DNA from: an uncultured Eubacteriales bacterium
GTDB taxonomy: Bacteria; Bacillota; Clostridia; Oscillospirales; CAG-272
NCBI GenBank assembly: GCA_934476315.1
Contig: CAKSNQ010000010.1
Location: 1 to 50,432 of the forward strand
Direction of reading: 5' to 3'
Length of the DNA: 50,432 nucleotides
Positions 7,663-16,216 of the stretch are shown one piece after another (the stretch's first letter is position 1; each line of letters starts with the position of its first letter). The translations under genes and the position numbers were made by a program. Below the pieces are notes generated by a model, which saw only the letters and a program-made list of their open reading frames with translations, did no database searches and was not told the origin of the DNA.

Positions 7663-7739
7663 CCCGCCGTTTACCGTTCGCCGCCCGCGGTTTGCCGCTT
7701 GCCGTTTGCCGTTTGCCGTTTGCCGCTTGCCGTTTGCTT
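7663..7739 (+). repeat. Heptamer tandem array (YTTGCCG)
   Basis: Eleven consecutive seven-base units in perfect register, consensus TTTGCCG, with variants CTTGCCG, TTCGCCG, CCCGCCG, CCCGCGG and TTTACCG. The last unit (7733-7739) runs directly into the -35 box of the phosphofructokinase promoter at 7738. A shorter array of the same unit lies at 12648-12682. It may be slippage-generated or a multi-site binding array. Confidence 0.85.
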
Positions 7740-7766
7740 GACAAACTCCGCGGGACGTGCTATACT
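7738..7766 (+). promoter_or_regulatory. Promoter of the phosphofructokinase gene
   Basis: TTGACA at 7738-7743, 17-base spacer, TATACT at 7761-7766. It is near-consensus and the start codon lies about 50 bases downstream. The heptamer array abuts the -35 box, so changes in repeat number would shift sequences just upstream without altering the promoter core. Confidence 0.92.
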
Positions 7767-7817
7767 GAAAAGAGCTCTCAAAAATCATCCGATCTTATGA
7801 AATACGAGGAAGCATCT

Positions 7818-9113
7818 ATGGAACAAAATACGCGTCGCCCCCGCCGCAATGCCATCGTCGGTCAGTCCGGCGGTCCCACCGCCGCCTTCAATGCAACGCT
7901 CGCGGGCGTCGTGCGCGGCGTGCTCGCCACCGGAGGCATCGACCGTCTGTACGGCATGCGCAACGGCATCGAGGGATTGCAGAGCGGTCGCCTGACCGAC
8001 CTTTGCGCCATTTTCACAGACGGGAACGGCGCACCCGACGAGGACAAGCTCCGCCTGCTGGCGCACACCCCCGCCGCGGCGCTCGGCTCGTGCCGACGCA
8101 AGCTCCCCGATCCCGACGATCCCGCAGGCGAGCCGGTCTTCCGGGCACTGCTCGCCGTTCTGGAGCAATATGACATCGGCTTCTTCTTCTACATCGGCGG
8201 CAACGATTCCATGGACACCGTCGCCAAGCTCTCCGCCTATGCCCATCGCGTCGGCTTTCCGCTGACGGTCATCGGCATCCCCAAGACCATCGACAACGAC
8301 CTGGAGGGCACCGACCACACGCCGGGCTTCGGTTCCGCGGCAAAGCTGGTCGCCACGACCATGCAGGAAATTCTCCTGGACTGCGCGGTGTACACCATCC
8401 CCGCCGTCACCATCGTGGAGATCATGGGGCGGAACGCCGGGTGGCTCACCGCCGCCGCTGCGCTCGGACGAGTGAGCGGAGGGCTGGTTCCGGATTATGT
8501 CTACCTCCCCGAGGTAGATTTCTCCATGAGCGCCTTTTTTGACGACGTGCGCCAAGCGCTGGCGCGCCATCCGAACGTCGTCATCGCCGTCTCGGAAGGA
8601 ATCCACCTCGCCGACGGCACGCCGGTGGGCGCGAGCGCGCAGAACGTGGACGCGTTCGGTCACGCCGCGCTGTCCGGTGCGGGCAAGGTGCTGGAGCACG
8701 CCGTCCGCGCCGAGCTGGGCTGCAAAGTCCGCTCCATCGAGTTGAACACACCGCAACGGTGCGGCGCACATATTCTGTCAGCAACCGATATTGAAGAGTC
8801 TCTGCGCGTCGGCAGTGCCGCGGTCACAGCGGCGGCGGGCGGCGTCAGCGGCGTCATGATGACCATCGAGCGCGTCTCGGACGCCCCGTACCAAAGTGAA
8901 ATTTCCTACTGCGCGGTCGCGGACATTGCCAACCTCGTCCGCCATGTGCCCGCCCCATTTATCAATCGCGACGGTAACCACGTCACGGATGAATGCTGTC
9001 GCGCCATCGCGCCGCTCATCGCGGGGGAAACGCTCCCCGTCTTTGAGGACGGACTGCCGCGCTTTTTCGTCCTCCCCGACGAGCCGACGGAAAACGGAAA
9101 CGGGAACGCCTGA
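7818..9113 (+). CDS. 6-phosphofructokinase, probably PPi-dependent
   Basis: 431 residues, longer than the 320-residue bacterial ATP-PFK and in the range of the long PPi-dependent group. It phosphorylates fructose 6-phosphate in glycolysis. Motifs: GQSGGPTAAFNATL from residue 15, GGNDSMDT at 127-134 (ATP enzymes have GGDGS), PKTIDND at 155-161 (Lys in place of Gly is the mark of PPi use) and MGRNAGW at 203-209. PPi specificity is inferred from these two positions. The enzyme would then be reversible, which fits with pckG nearby. The start at 7818 follows GAGGAAG by about eight bases; an upstream in-frame ATG at 7797 lacks a ribosome-binding site. A strong promoter lies at 7738-7766. Confidence 0.92.
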   Translation: MEQNTRRPRRNAIVGQSGGPTAAFNATLAGVVRGVLATGGIDRLYGMRNGIEGLQSGRLTDLCAIFTDGNGAPDEDKLRLLAHTPAAALGSCRRKLPDPDDPAGEPVFRALLAVLEQYDIGFFFYIGGNDSMDTVAKLSAYAHRVGFPLTVIGIPKTIDNDLEGTDHTPGFGSAAKLVATTMQEILLDCAVYTIPAVTIVEIMGRNAGWLTAAAALGRVSGGLVPDYVYLPEVDFSMSAFFDDVRQALARHPNVVIAVSEGIHLADGTPVGASAQNVDAFGHAALSGAGKVLEHAVRAELGCKVRSIELNTPQRCGAHILSATDIEESLRVGSAAVTAAAGGVSGVMMTIERVSDAPYQSEISYCAVADIANLVRHVPAPFINRDGNHVTDECCRAIAPLIAGETLPVFEDGLPRFFVLPDEPTENGNGNA

Positions 9114-9215
9114 GTCTCCCGTTCGCCCGTTCGCCTGTTTCTCCGCTCCCACGTCCCGCCACCTCCTCCGCCTCTCACCGATTTTTCGTACGACATGCGC
9201 AGAAAGGAGCCGCCC

Positions 9216-9743
9216 ATGACCGACCATGACCCGAATGGCAAAGCCAAACCGACCCCGCCGTTCTTTCTTTCCCTGCTCCTCGGCTCAGCCCTCTGCCTTT
9301 TGCCGTGGTTCTCCTACGCCGCTGTGTTCTCCCTCTCCGGGAGCGACATCGCCGCCATGCTGTGCTTTTTCCTGCTCGCGGCGGTTCAGCTCGTCGTGCT
9401 GGCGGGCATTGACCTGCACAACCGCGTGGGCTCCGACGCACCGCTCAAGTGCCTGTTTCCCGCGCTCGGCTATCTCATCGGTGCGCTGGTCGCCTCGGCG
9501 GTGGTCTATCTGGTTCTCGTTTTCGGGGGCGATACCCTGCTTCCCTTTTTCACCGACGAATCCATGCTGCCCGGGCTGGTCTACCTTTTCATGCTGCTTC
9601 TGTGGCTTCCCGTGCTCGCGGCGGACGCGTTGTGGGTGGCGCTGAGCGCTCTCATCCACGGACCGGTCGTCCGGCATCGCAAAAAGCGCATCGCGCAGAG
9701 CCGCATGGGGGCATCGGGCAACGAAGAAAACAAACAACAATAA
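9216..9743 (+). CDS. Small four-helix membrane protein, unknown function
   Basis: 175 residues from the ATG at 9216, which follows AGAAAGGAG by seven bases. Four hydrophobic segments are visible (roughly 15-35, 45-65, 80-105, 120-145), followed by a basic tail with KKRIAQSR. I recognise no family. It sits 102 bases after the phosphofructokinase gene and 46 bases before the SDR gene, on the same strand and without an obvious terminator, so it may belong to the same transcript. No function is assigned. Confidence 0.7.
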   Translation: MTDHDPNGKAKPTPPFFLSLLLGSALCLLPWFSYAAVFSLSGSDIAAMLCFFLLAAVQLVVLAGIDLHNRVGSDAPLKCLFPALGYLIGALVASAVVYLVLVFGGDTLLPFFTDESMLPGLVYLFMLLLWLPVLAADALWVALSALIHGPVVRHRKKRIAQSRMGASGNEENKQQ

Positions 9744-9756
9744 TTGAAAGAAAGGA

Positions 9757-9778
9757 CGCCTTTGCCGGCGCAAAGGCG
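9757..9778 (+). promoter_or_regulatory. Hairpin between Shine-Dalgarno and start codon
   Basis: A perfect 9-bp stem (CGCCTTTGC with its complement) and four-base loop lies between the only purine-rich Shine-Dalgarno (AAAGGA, 9751-9756) and the ATG at 9790. In linear form the spacing is 33 bases, too far for initiation. With the stem formed it falls to about 11. This could make translation of the SDR gene structure-dependent. Confidence 0.55.
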
Positions 9779-9789
9779 GGTGCGAATCC

Positions 9790-10554
9790 ATGAAAATTGC
9801 CGTAATTACCGGTGCGTCCTCCGGGATGGGGCGCGAATTTGTCCGTCAGCTCGACCGCGACGAGGTTTTTGATGAGCTTTGGCTGATCGCCCGCCGCCGC
9901 GAGCGCCTGGAGGAGCTTCAAAGCGAGGTGCGCGCCAAGGTGCGCCCCATCGCGCTGGATCTGACCGATCCTGCCTCCTTTGACACCTACCGCGCCCTGC
10001 TGGAGGAGCACAAGCCCGACATCGCCGTGCTGGTCAACGCGGGCGGCTTCGGAAAATTCAAGGCGTTCGCCGACCTGACCCTGGAGGAGCAGACCAACAT
10101 GGTCGATCTCAACGTCAAGGCGCTCATGTCGATGACCTACCTCTCCCTGCCCTACCTGCACGAGGGTAGCCGCGTCTATCAGATGGGTTCGATGTCCTCG
10201 TTCCAGCCCGTACCGTACATCAATGTGTACGCCGCGACCAAGGCTTTCGTGCTGTCGTTCTCCCGCTCGCTGAACGTCGAATGGCGCGGGCGCGGCATCC
10301 GTGTCATGGCGGTCTGCCCGTTCTGGGTCAAGACCGAATTTTTCGACCGCGCGCGGACGGACGATACCATCTCCTATTACAGCCACTACTATGAGGCGGA
10401 CGAAGTGGTCACGCGCGCACTGAAGGATATGAAGCGCGGGCGGGATGTTTCGGTCTGCGGAGCCGCCGCACGCCGTCAGATGCGCCTGGTGAAGCTGCTT
10501 CCCCACCGACTGGTCATGAAAATCTGGTGCAAACAGCAGCATCTCCCCTACTGA
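9790..10554 (+). CDS. SDR-family NAD(P)-dependent oxidoreductase
   Basis: 254 residues of a classical short-chain dehydrogenase/reductase. The dinucleotide motif GASSGMG lies at 8-14, NAGG at 83-86, a catalytic serine in MGSMSS (about 134-137) and YAATK at 147-151. The substrate is not evident. The sequence resembles the DltE/YqjQ-like group of uncharacterised clostridial SDRs more than a known biosynthetic ketoreductase. The C-terminal segment after 230 is basic and aromatic and may contact membranes. The gene has no well-placed ribosome-binding site unless the hairpin at 9757-9778 folds. It is followed 26 bases later by a topoisomerase gene. Confidence 0.85.
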   Translation: MKIAVITGASSGMGREFVRQLDRDEVFDELWLIARRRERLEELQSEVRAKVRPIALDLTDPASFDTYRALLEEHKPDIAVLVNAGGFGKFKAFADLTLEEQTNMVDLNVKALMSMTYLSLPYLHEGSRVYQMGSMSSFQPVPYINVYAATKAFVLSFSRSLNVEWRGRGIRVMAVCPFWVKTEFFDRARTDDTISYYSHYYEADEVVTRALKDMKRGRDVSVCGAAARRQMRLVKLLPHRLVMKIWCKQQHLPY

Positions 10555-10580
10555 GCGAAAAAAATTCTAAGAGGAACGCA

Positions 10581-12623
10581 ATGGCAAACAAAATCAAAAT
10601 CGACGTCCCGGAAACGCCCAAAACGGCGCCCGGATACAACAACACCAGCATCAAGTCGCTCAAAGGCGCCGACCGCGTTCGCAAACGCCCGTCGGTCATC
10701 TTCGGCTCGGAGGGACTCGATGGCTGTGAGCACTCCTTTTTTGAAATTCTGTCCAACGCCGTGGACGAGGCACGTGAGGGACACGGCGACATCATCACGG
10801 TCACGGCTTTTCTTGACCACTCCATCACGGTGGACGACCACGGACGCGGCGTGCCGCTCGGCTACAACGAGCAGGAGGGGCGCTGGAACTGGGACCTGAT
10901 CTACTGTGAGCTTTACGCCGGCGGAAAATACGACAACAACGGCGCGGCGGGCGCCTACCGCTATTCGCTCGGACTCAACGGACTCGGCGCCTGCGCGACC
11001 CAGTATTCCTCGGAATACATGGATGTTTTCTCCTACGATGGGGTCAACGAATATTCCGTTCACTTCGAAAAGGGCGCCGTCAAGGGCAAGGGCAAAGACA
11101 AATTGACCGTCCGCCCGCTCTCCCCCAAGGAGAAGCGCACCGGCACGGTCGTGCACTGGCGCCCGGACCTGGAGGTGTTCACGGACATCGCCATCCCGCA
11201 CGAATTTTTCATCGACCTCATGCGCCGCCAGTCGGTCGTCAACGCGGGCATCCGCTTTGTGCTGAGACTGGAGCAGGAGAACGGCTCCTTTGAGGAGCAG
11301 ACGTTCTATTACGAAAACGGCATCGTCGATTACCTGACCGAAAAGGTCGGGGACAGCTCGCTGACCGCACCCGTGCTCTGGCACATGGCGGAGGTCTGCG
11401 GCAGAGACCGCAACGACAAGGAGGACTATCACCTCAAGGCGGACTTCACGTTCTGCGTGTCGGGCACCGTCCGCATGCTGGAATATTACCACAACTCCAG
11501 TTTTCTGGAGCATGGCGGCTCTCCCGACCGCGCCGTACGCACCGCGTTTCTCTACGCACTCGACCGGTACATCAAGGATCACGGCAAATATACGAAAAAC
11601 GAATCCAAAATTTCGTTCATCGACATCTCCGACTGCCTGGCACTGGTCATCAACTCGTTTTCCACCATGACCTCCTACGAAAACCAGACCAAAAAGGCAA
11701 TCACCAACTCGTTCATCTGCGAGGCAATGACCGATTATCTCAAGCGCCAGCTTGAAATTTATTTCATCGAAAATCCCAACGAGGCGGAGATTTTCGCCAA
11801 TCAGGTGCTGATCAACAAGCGCAGCCGCGAGGAGGCGGAACGCTCGCGAATCAGCATCAAAAAGAAGCTGTCCTCCAACATGGACATCGCCAACCGCGTG
11901 GAGAAATTTGTCAACTGCCGCTCGCGTGACCCCGCCGTGCGGGAGCTGTATATCGTGGAGGGCGACTCGGCTCTGACCTCGGTCAAGCTGGCGCGCAATG
12001 CCGAATTTCAGGCGGTCATCCCCGTGCGCGGCAAGACGCTGAACTGCATCAAATCCACCTACGCGCAGATTTTTTCCAACGAGATCATCACCGATCTGCT
12101 CCGCGTCATCGGGTGCGGCGTCGAGTTGGACTCCAAAAAGGTCAAGACCGACATGCCGCCCTTCGACCTCTCCACGCTCCGCTGGTCGAAAATCATCATC
12201 TGCACCGATGCCGACGAGGACGGCTTCCAGATCCGCACGCTTCTTCTGACCCTGTTCTACCGCCTGCTCCCGACGCTTCTGCGCGAGCACAAGGTGTTCA
12301 TCGCCGAGACGCCGCTGTTTGAGATTTCCACCAAGGACAAGACCTATTTTGCCTACAACGAATTTGAAAAAACGGAAATTCTCAAAAAGCTAGGGGACAA
12401 GAAATACACGCTCCAGCGCTCCAAGGGTCTGGGCGAAAACGAGGCGGACATGATGTCGCTGACCACCATGCAGCCCTCCTCCCGTCGACTGATTTCGGTC
12501 GTCCCCGCCGACCCTGCCGCGACCGATCGCATTTTCGACATTCTCCTGGGCAACGACCTTGCCGGGCGCAAGGCTTACATCGCCGCCCACGGCAGTGAGT
12601 ATGTCAAGGACGCCGACATCTGA
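10581..12623 (+). CDS. Type IIA DNA topoisomerase B subunit (GyrB/ParE-like, divergent clade)
   Basis: 680 residues. An N-terminal GHKL ATPase has EILSNAVDEA around Asn59, DDHGRGVP at 85-92 and GLNGLGA at 131-137. A transducer domain follows, then a TOPRIM domain with EGDSA (Glu at about 460) and DADEDG at about 543-548, and a C-terminal tail. It supplies ATP hydrolysis and metal-bound acidic residues for double-strand passage and needs a GyrA/ParC-type partner. The TOPRIM core reads EGDSALTS and DADEDGFQ instead of the usual EGDSAGGS and DADVDGAH, which marks a clostridial side branch rather than ordinary gyrase. The catalytic acidic residues are intact. No A-subunit gene is adjacent, which is unusual. 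The start at 10581 follows GAGGAAC by six bases. Confidence 0.88.
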   Translation: MANKIKIDVPETPKTAPGYNNTSIKSLKGADRVRKRPSVIFGSEGLDGCEHSFFEILSNAVDEAREGHGDIITVTAFLDHSITVDDHGRGVPLGYNEQEGRWNWDLIYCELYAGGKYDNNGAAGAYRYSLGLNGLGACATQYSSEYMDVFSYDGVNEYSVHFEKGAVKGKGKDKLTVRPLSPKEKRTGTVVHWRPDLEVFTDIAIPHEFFIDLMRRQSVVNAGIRFVLRLEQENGSFEEQTFYYENGIVDYLTEKVGDSSLTAPVLWHMAEVCGRDRNDKEDYHLKADFTFCVSGTVRMLEYYHNSSFLEHGGSPDRAVRTAFLYALDRYIKDHGKYTKNESKISFIDISDCLALVINSFSTMTSYENQTKKAITNSFICEAMTDYLKRQLEIYFIENPNEAEIFANQVLINKRSREEAERSRISIKKKLSSNMDIANRVEKFVNCRSRDPAVRELYIVEGDSALTSVKLARNAEFQAVIPVRGKTLNCIKSTYAQIFSNEIITDLLRVIGCGVELDSKKVKTDMPPFDLSTLRWSKIIICTDADEDGFQIRTLLLTLFYRLLPTLLREHKVFIAETPLFEISTKDKTYFAYNEFEKTEILKKLGDKKYTLQRSKGLGENEADMMSLTTMQPSSRRLISVVPADPAATDRIFDILLGNDLAGRKAYIAAHGSEYVKDADI

Positions 12624-12647
12624 CGTCGCACCGATCGCCGATTACCT

Positions 12648-12682
12648 TTTACGGTTTACCGTTTGCCGTTTACCGTTTATCA
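12648..12682 (+). repeat. Short heptamer array (TTTRCCG)
   Basis: Five seven-base units (TTTACGG, TTTACCG, TTTGCCG, TTTACCG, TTTATCA) between the topoisomerase stop and the next gene. It is the same unit as the longer array at 7663-7739. No promoter follows this one; a ribosome-binding site (AAAGGA) begins about 12 bases after it. Confidence 0.8.
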
Positions 12683-12708
12683 ATCAAGAATAAGAAAGGA
12701 CACCCACC

Positions 12709-13572
12709 ATGAAGATTGCATTCTGGGGAACCGCCGCCGCCGAGGGTCACCCCGCCCTGTTCTGTGATTGTGATTCCTGCCGTTACAGCCGCGAGCACGG
12801 AGGGAAAAATGTCCGGACACGCTCGCAGGCGCTCATTGACGACCGTATTCTGATTGACATGGGTCCGGACACGTGGGTGCACACGCAGACCTACCATTTT
12901 GACATCTCCCACCTGGAGCATTGCCTGGTGACTCACGTCCACGACGACCATCTTCTGTACGCCAACTTTTACTATCGCCGCCGCGGGTTCGCCAACCTCG
13001 CGGAGGATTCCCGACCGCTGTTCGCCTGGGGCAGCGAGGAAGTAGGAGAGTCCCTCATGCCCGACTCCGAGGGAAAGGTCAACCCGGACGGAAGCGTTCT
13101 GTTCTCGCTCATTCCGCCGCTGACGCCCACCGTTCTCCATGACAGCGTGGCGGGGGATTACGAGGTCACGGCTCTGCCGGCGACGCACGGGGCGCGGCTT
13201 CCCTACAATTACATCATCCGCAATCTGCGTGAAAACAAGGCTCTGCTCTACGCACACGACACCAGTTTCTACCGCGACGAACGCGTATGGCAGTACATCG
13301 GGGACTGCGGCATCCATCTGGACCTTGTGACCATGGACTGCACTCTCGGCAACGACCCCGGAGACCAGCACGGCGGGCATATGAACCTGGTTCTCCTGCA
13401 CCGCTTCAAGGATCGCCTGTTCTCGCTCGGCGCGGTAGACGACACGACCGTTTTTGTCGCCAACCACTTCTCGCACAACGGCAAGGACAGCGCCTACGAC
13501 AAGATGATCGACCCTGCCGTCAACGGCGGCGGTCTTATCATCTCCTATGACGGGCTGGAACTGACGTTCTGA
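12709..13572 (+). CDS. Metallo-beta-lactamase-fold hydrolase, PhnP-like
   Basis: 287 residues. The core metal motif THVHDDH at 75-81 (His76, His78, Asp80, His81) is followed by later metal ligands in ATHGARLPYNY and YAHDTSFYRDE. The N-terminus (GTAAAEGHPALFCDCDSCRY) with paired cysteines matches the PhnP group, which opens phosphoribosyl cyclic phosphate and related cyclic phosphodiesters. PhnP proteins often bind a structural zinc through the cysteine cluster. No phosphonate genes lie nearby, so the substrate may differ. The ATG at 12709 follows AAAGGA by nine bases, and transcription probably ends at the hairpin at 13593-13627. Confidence 0.85.
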   Translation: MKIAFWGTAAAEGHPALFCDCDSCRYSREHGGKNVRTRSQALIDDRILIDMGPDTWVHTQTYHFDISHLEHCLVTHVHDDHLLYANFYYRRRGFANLAEDSRPLFAWGSEEVGESLMPDSEGKVNPDGSVLFSLIPPLTPTVLHDSVAGDYEVTALPATHGARLPYNYIIRNLRENKALLYAHDTSFYRDERVWQYIGDCGIHLDLVTMDCTLGNDPGDQHGGHMNLVLLHRFKDRLFSLGAVDDTTVFVANHFSHNGKDSAYDKMIDPAVNGGGLIISYDGLELTF

Positions 13573-13592
13573 CGCAAAATTGCATCCAAAAA

Positions 13593-13627
13593 GGGGCTGT
13601 TAAAAACATCGGGTTTTTAACAGCCCC
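13593..13627. terminator. Bidirectional terminator, solo member of the repeat family
   Basis: A perfect 15-bp stem (GGGGCTGTTAAAAAC arm) with a five-base loop, flanked by A-runs on one side and T-rich sequence on the other. It lies between two convergent genes (stops at 13572 and 13670), so it can end both. Arm sequence and A-tract match the ends of the dispersed repeat. Confidence 0.92.
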
Positions 13628-13669
13628 TTTCTTTATGGGAAGATTCATTTAATTTGAGAAACGCGGCGC

Positions 13670-14146
13670 TCACAGAATCGTCTCCATGCCGTTTTTTTGC
13701 ACATGCATGCCGATCTTCCGGTAGAACTGCAGCGCGTTTTGGTTGCCCTCCCACACGTTGAGTGTGACGTTGTAGCAACCGAGCTTTCGCGCATAGTCCA
13801 GCACAAATTCATAGAGCCGGGTGCCCACGTGCGCGCCGCGCGCCGCCACGTCCACACAGAGGTCGTCGATGTACAGCGTCTTGACTTCCGTTCTGCCGGG
13901 ATTATCTACGAATTGCTCAAGGGCGCAGAACGCGTAGCCAACAACCTCGCCCTCGCGCTCCGCGACGAACACCGGCGTGGAGTCATCCGCGAGGATTGCC
14001 CTCAGCTGCTCGTCCGTATACTTCTTCGCCCCCGATCGGAACAGGTCGGGGCGAACGTCGCTGTGAATTTTGTGTACCTCGTACAGCAGTTTATTCAGCG
14101 CGGGGATGTCCCTCTCCGCCGCCCTGCGTATGTTGAGCCGATCCAT
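13670..14146 (-). CDS. GNAT-family N-acetyltransferase
   Basis: 158 residues of the GCN5-related acetyltransferase fold, which moves an acetyl group from acetyl-CoA to an amine. The acetyl-CoA pyrophosphate loop is AARGAHVGTRLYEF (about 95-109), preceded by the beta-strand LYIDDLCVD and followed by NVTLNVWEGNQNALQFYRKI, the usual C-terminal region. The N-terminus RLNIRRAAERDIPAL is typical. AGAGGA lies eight bases before the ATG. It stands alone between pckG and a convergent hydrolase gene. The acceptor is unknown; small-molecule amines and protein N-termini are both possible. Confidence 0.88.
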   Translation of the reverse strand: MDRLNIRRAAERDIPALNKLLYEVHKIHSDVRPDLFRSGAKKYTDEQLRAILADDSTPVFVAEREGEVVGYAFCALEQFVDNPGRTEVKTLYIDDLCVDVAARGAHVGTRLYEFVLDYARKLGCYNVTLNVWEGNQNALQFYRKIGMHVQKNGMETIL

Positions 14147-14196
14147 TTTTCATTCCTCTCTCATTGTAGCTTTGCCCCGCGCTCCGGGGAAAATGG

Positions 14197-14234
14197 CAGA
14201 CACCCGTGAAATCCGCAGATTCCCCGGGTGTCTG
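14197..14234. terminator. Probable terminator downstream of pckG
   Basis: A perfect 10-bp stem (CAGACACCCG arm) with an 18-base loop lies 80 bases past the pckG stop, followed by a short T-run (ATTTT) on either strand. The long loop and brief U-tract make it a moderate candidate only. Confidence 0.6.
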
Positions 14235-14313
14235 ATTTTCAAAGTATGGACGCTACCCGCGCGGGCGCGCTCCGGGTGTTATGCCCCGAACCTGTCGCCC
14301 TGCCGCGAAAATC

Positions 14314-16098
14314 TCACTTGGAAAGTCTTGCTTCCAGCGCCGCAAGCTCGTCGTACATTGCCTGCGGGACGCGGTCGCCGACCTGCGCGTAGAACTCCTT
14401 GATGTTGGCAACGTCCGCCAGCCATGCTTCCTTGTCCACCGACAGAAGGTTGCGGATGGTGTCAATCGTGATGCCGTCCAGACCCTCGATGTTGATGTCC
14501 TCTGCCTTCGGAATATATCCGATCGGGGTGATGTCGGCATCAACCTTGCCTGCGCAACGGTCGAGAATCCACATCACGACGCGCATATTGTCGCCGAATC
14601 CGGGCCAAATGAAGTTGCCCTGATCGTCCGTACGGAACCAGTTGACGTGGAAAATCTTCGGCGGGTGCGGAATCATCGTACCCATACGGAGCCAGTGTGC
14701 CCAGTAATCGCCCATGTCATAGCCGACAAACGGACGCATTGCCATGGGGTCGCGACGGACAACGCCGACGGCTCCCGATGCGGCTGCGGTCGTCTCGGAT
14801 GCCATGATCGAGCCGACGAACGCACCGTTCTGCCACGAGGTGGACTGGTAAACCAGCGGAGCGGTCTTGGCGCGACGACCACCGAAGATGATGGCATCGA
14901 CCGGAACGCCCTCCGGACGGTAGTAGGCGGGAGACAGGCACGGGCAGTTGATCGCCTTGGCGGTGAAGCGGCTGTTGGGATGCGCGCCCGCGGTGCCGAC
15001 CTTGTCGTTCTTGTCGTACTTGGTGTAGTCCCACACCTCGCCGCGCCAGTTGATGGCGTGCTTGGGCGGGTCGTTATCCAGTCCCTCCCACCAAACCGTA
15101 TTGGTGTCGGTATTCAGGCAGACGTTGGTAAAGATGGTGTCCTTCATGCAGGTATGCAGCGCGTTGGGGTTGGACTTTTCGTTGGTACCGGGAGCCACGC
15201 CGAAGAAGCCGTTCTCGGGGTTGACCGCCCACAGTCTGCCGTCCTCGCCGACACGCAGCCATGCGATATCGTCGCCGACGCACTCTACCTTATAGCCCTT
15301 ATCCGCGTATGCCTTGGGCGGGATGAGCATGGCAAGGTTGGTCTTGCCGCACGCGGACGGGAACGCCGCCGTGACGTACTTCTTCTCGCCGTTCGGGTAG
15401 ACCACGCCGAGGATGAGCATGTGCTCAGCCATCCAGCCCTCTTTGCGTCCGAGGTAGGAAGCGATGCGGAGCGCGAAGCACTTCTTGCCGAGCAGAACGT
15501 TGCCGCCGTAGCCGGAGTTGATCGACCAGATGGTGTTCTCCTCCGGGAAGTGAACGATGTAACGGTTGGCTTCATCGAGCTGTGCCTTGGCATGCAGACC
15601 CTTGATGAAGTTATCGGAATCGCCCAGTGCCTCCATGACATCCATGCCGACACGGGTCATGATAATCATGTTCAAAACGACGTAGATTGAATCCGTCAGC
15701 TCAATGCCGTACTTGGCAAAGGGTGAACCGACGATGGACATGGAGTACGGAATGACGTACATGGTCTTGCCCTTCATCGAGCCGCGGTAGAGCTTGGTCA
15801 GCTTTTCCTTGCACTCGACCGGATCCATCCAGTTGTTGATGTTACCGGCGTCCTCTTTCTTGCGCGTGCAGATGAACGTCCGTCCCTCGACGCGGGCAAC
15901 GTCGTTGACGGCGGTGCGGTGCAGGTAGCACCCGGGCAACTTTTCCGGGTTGAGCTTGATCAGCTCGCCCGATGCGCACGCCTCGGCGCGCAGAGCCTCT
16001 GCCTGCTCCTCGGAGCCGTCGATCCAAACGATCTTGTCCGGCTGAGTCATCGCAGCCATTTCGTCGATCCACGCGTTGACATACTTGTTGTTTGTCAT
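14314..16098 (-). CDS. pckG: Phosphoenolpyruvate carboxykinase (GTP)
   Basis: 594 residues, the length of the GTP-dependent class, which interconverts oxaloacetate and PEP. The kinase-1 loop FPSACGKTN at 246-254 carries the reactive cysteine Cys250 that separates GTP from ATP enzymes. MYVIPYSMSIVGSP (113-126) holds substrate contacts. In anaerobic Clostridia the enzyme often runs toward oxaloacetate to conserve energy, but direction cannot be read here. The ATG at 16098 follows GGGGAG by about six bases and is chosen over an upstream in-frame ATG at 16116. The promoter at 16188-16216 points to a leader of roughly 80 bases. The gene stands alone. Confidence 0.97.
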   Translation of the reverse strand: MTNNKYVNAWIDEMAAMTQPDKIVWIDGSEEQAEALRAEACASGELIKLNPEKLPGCYLHRTAVNDVARVEGRTFICTRKKEDAGNINNWMDPVECKEKLTKLYRGSMKGKTMYVIPYSMSIVGSPFAKYGIELTDSIYVVLNMIIMTRVGMDVMEALGDSDNFIKGLHAKAQLDEANRYIVHFPEENTIWSINSGYGGNVLLGKKCFALRIASYLGRKEGWMAEHMLILGVVYPNGEKKYVTAAFPSACGKTNLAMLIPPKAYADKGYKVECVGDDIAWLRVGEDGRLWAVNPENGFFGVAPGTNEKSNPNALHTCMKDTIFTNVCLNTDTNTVWWEGLDNDPPKHAINWRGEVWDYTKYDKNDKVGTAGAHPNSRFTAKAINCPCLSPAYYRPEGVPVDAIIFGGRRAKTAPLVYQSTSWQNGAFVGSIMASETTAAASGAVGVVRRDPMAMRPFVGYDMGDYWAHWLRMGTMIPHPPKIFHVNWFRTDDQGNFIWPGFGDNMRVVMWILDRCAGKVDADITPIGYIPKAEDINIEGLDGITIDTIRNLLSVDKEAWLADVANIKEFYAQVGDRVPQAMYDELAALEARLSK

Positions 16099-16187
16099 AA
16101 GAACTCCCCTTTTCATTGTATGTATTTTTTCGAAAAAACAACGCTTGCGGCGGAAAGAACCGATCGACCCTTTCCCCGCCAGTTTAT

Positions 16188-16216
16188 ATCATACACTATT
16201 TCGCATTTTTTTGCAA
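16188..16216 (-). promoter_or_regulatory. pckG promoter with nearby direct repeats
   Basis: On the minus strand TTGCAA (plus 16211-16216), 17 bases, TATGAT (plus 16188-16193). Upstream of its -35 lie two copies of AAGTGTTC about 23 bases apart (plus 16215-16245) and several TGCA-centred motifs, possible operators. The gene-free interval 16099-16448 otherwise contains only this promoter, the murD promoter and an inverted repeat. Confidence 0.82.

Noticed and set aside
7663..7739. CRISPR-like repeat
   Set aside because: Seven-base contiguous units without spacers; no cas genes.
10548..12290. 580-codon open frame antisense to the topoisomerase gene
   Set aside because: High GC in codon position 3 leaves long antisense frames open; no start signal or family match.
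14281..15690. 469-codon open frame antisense to pckG
   Set aside because: No family features; pckG on the other strand is unmistakable.
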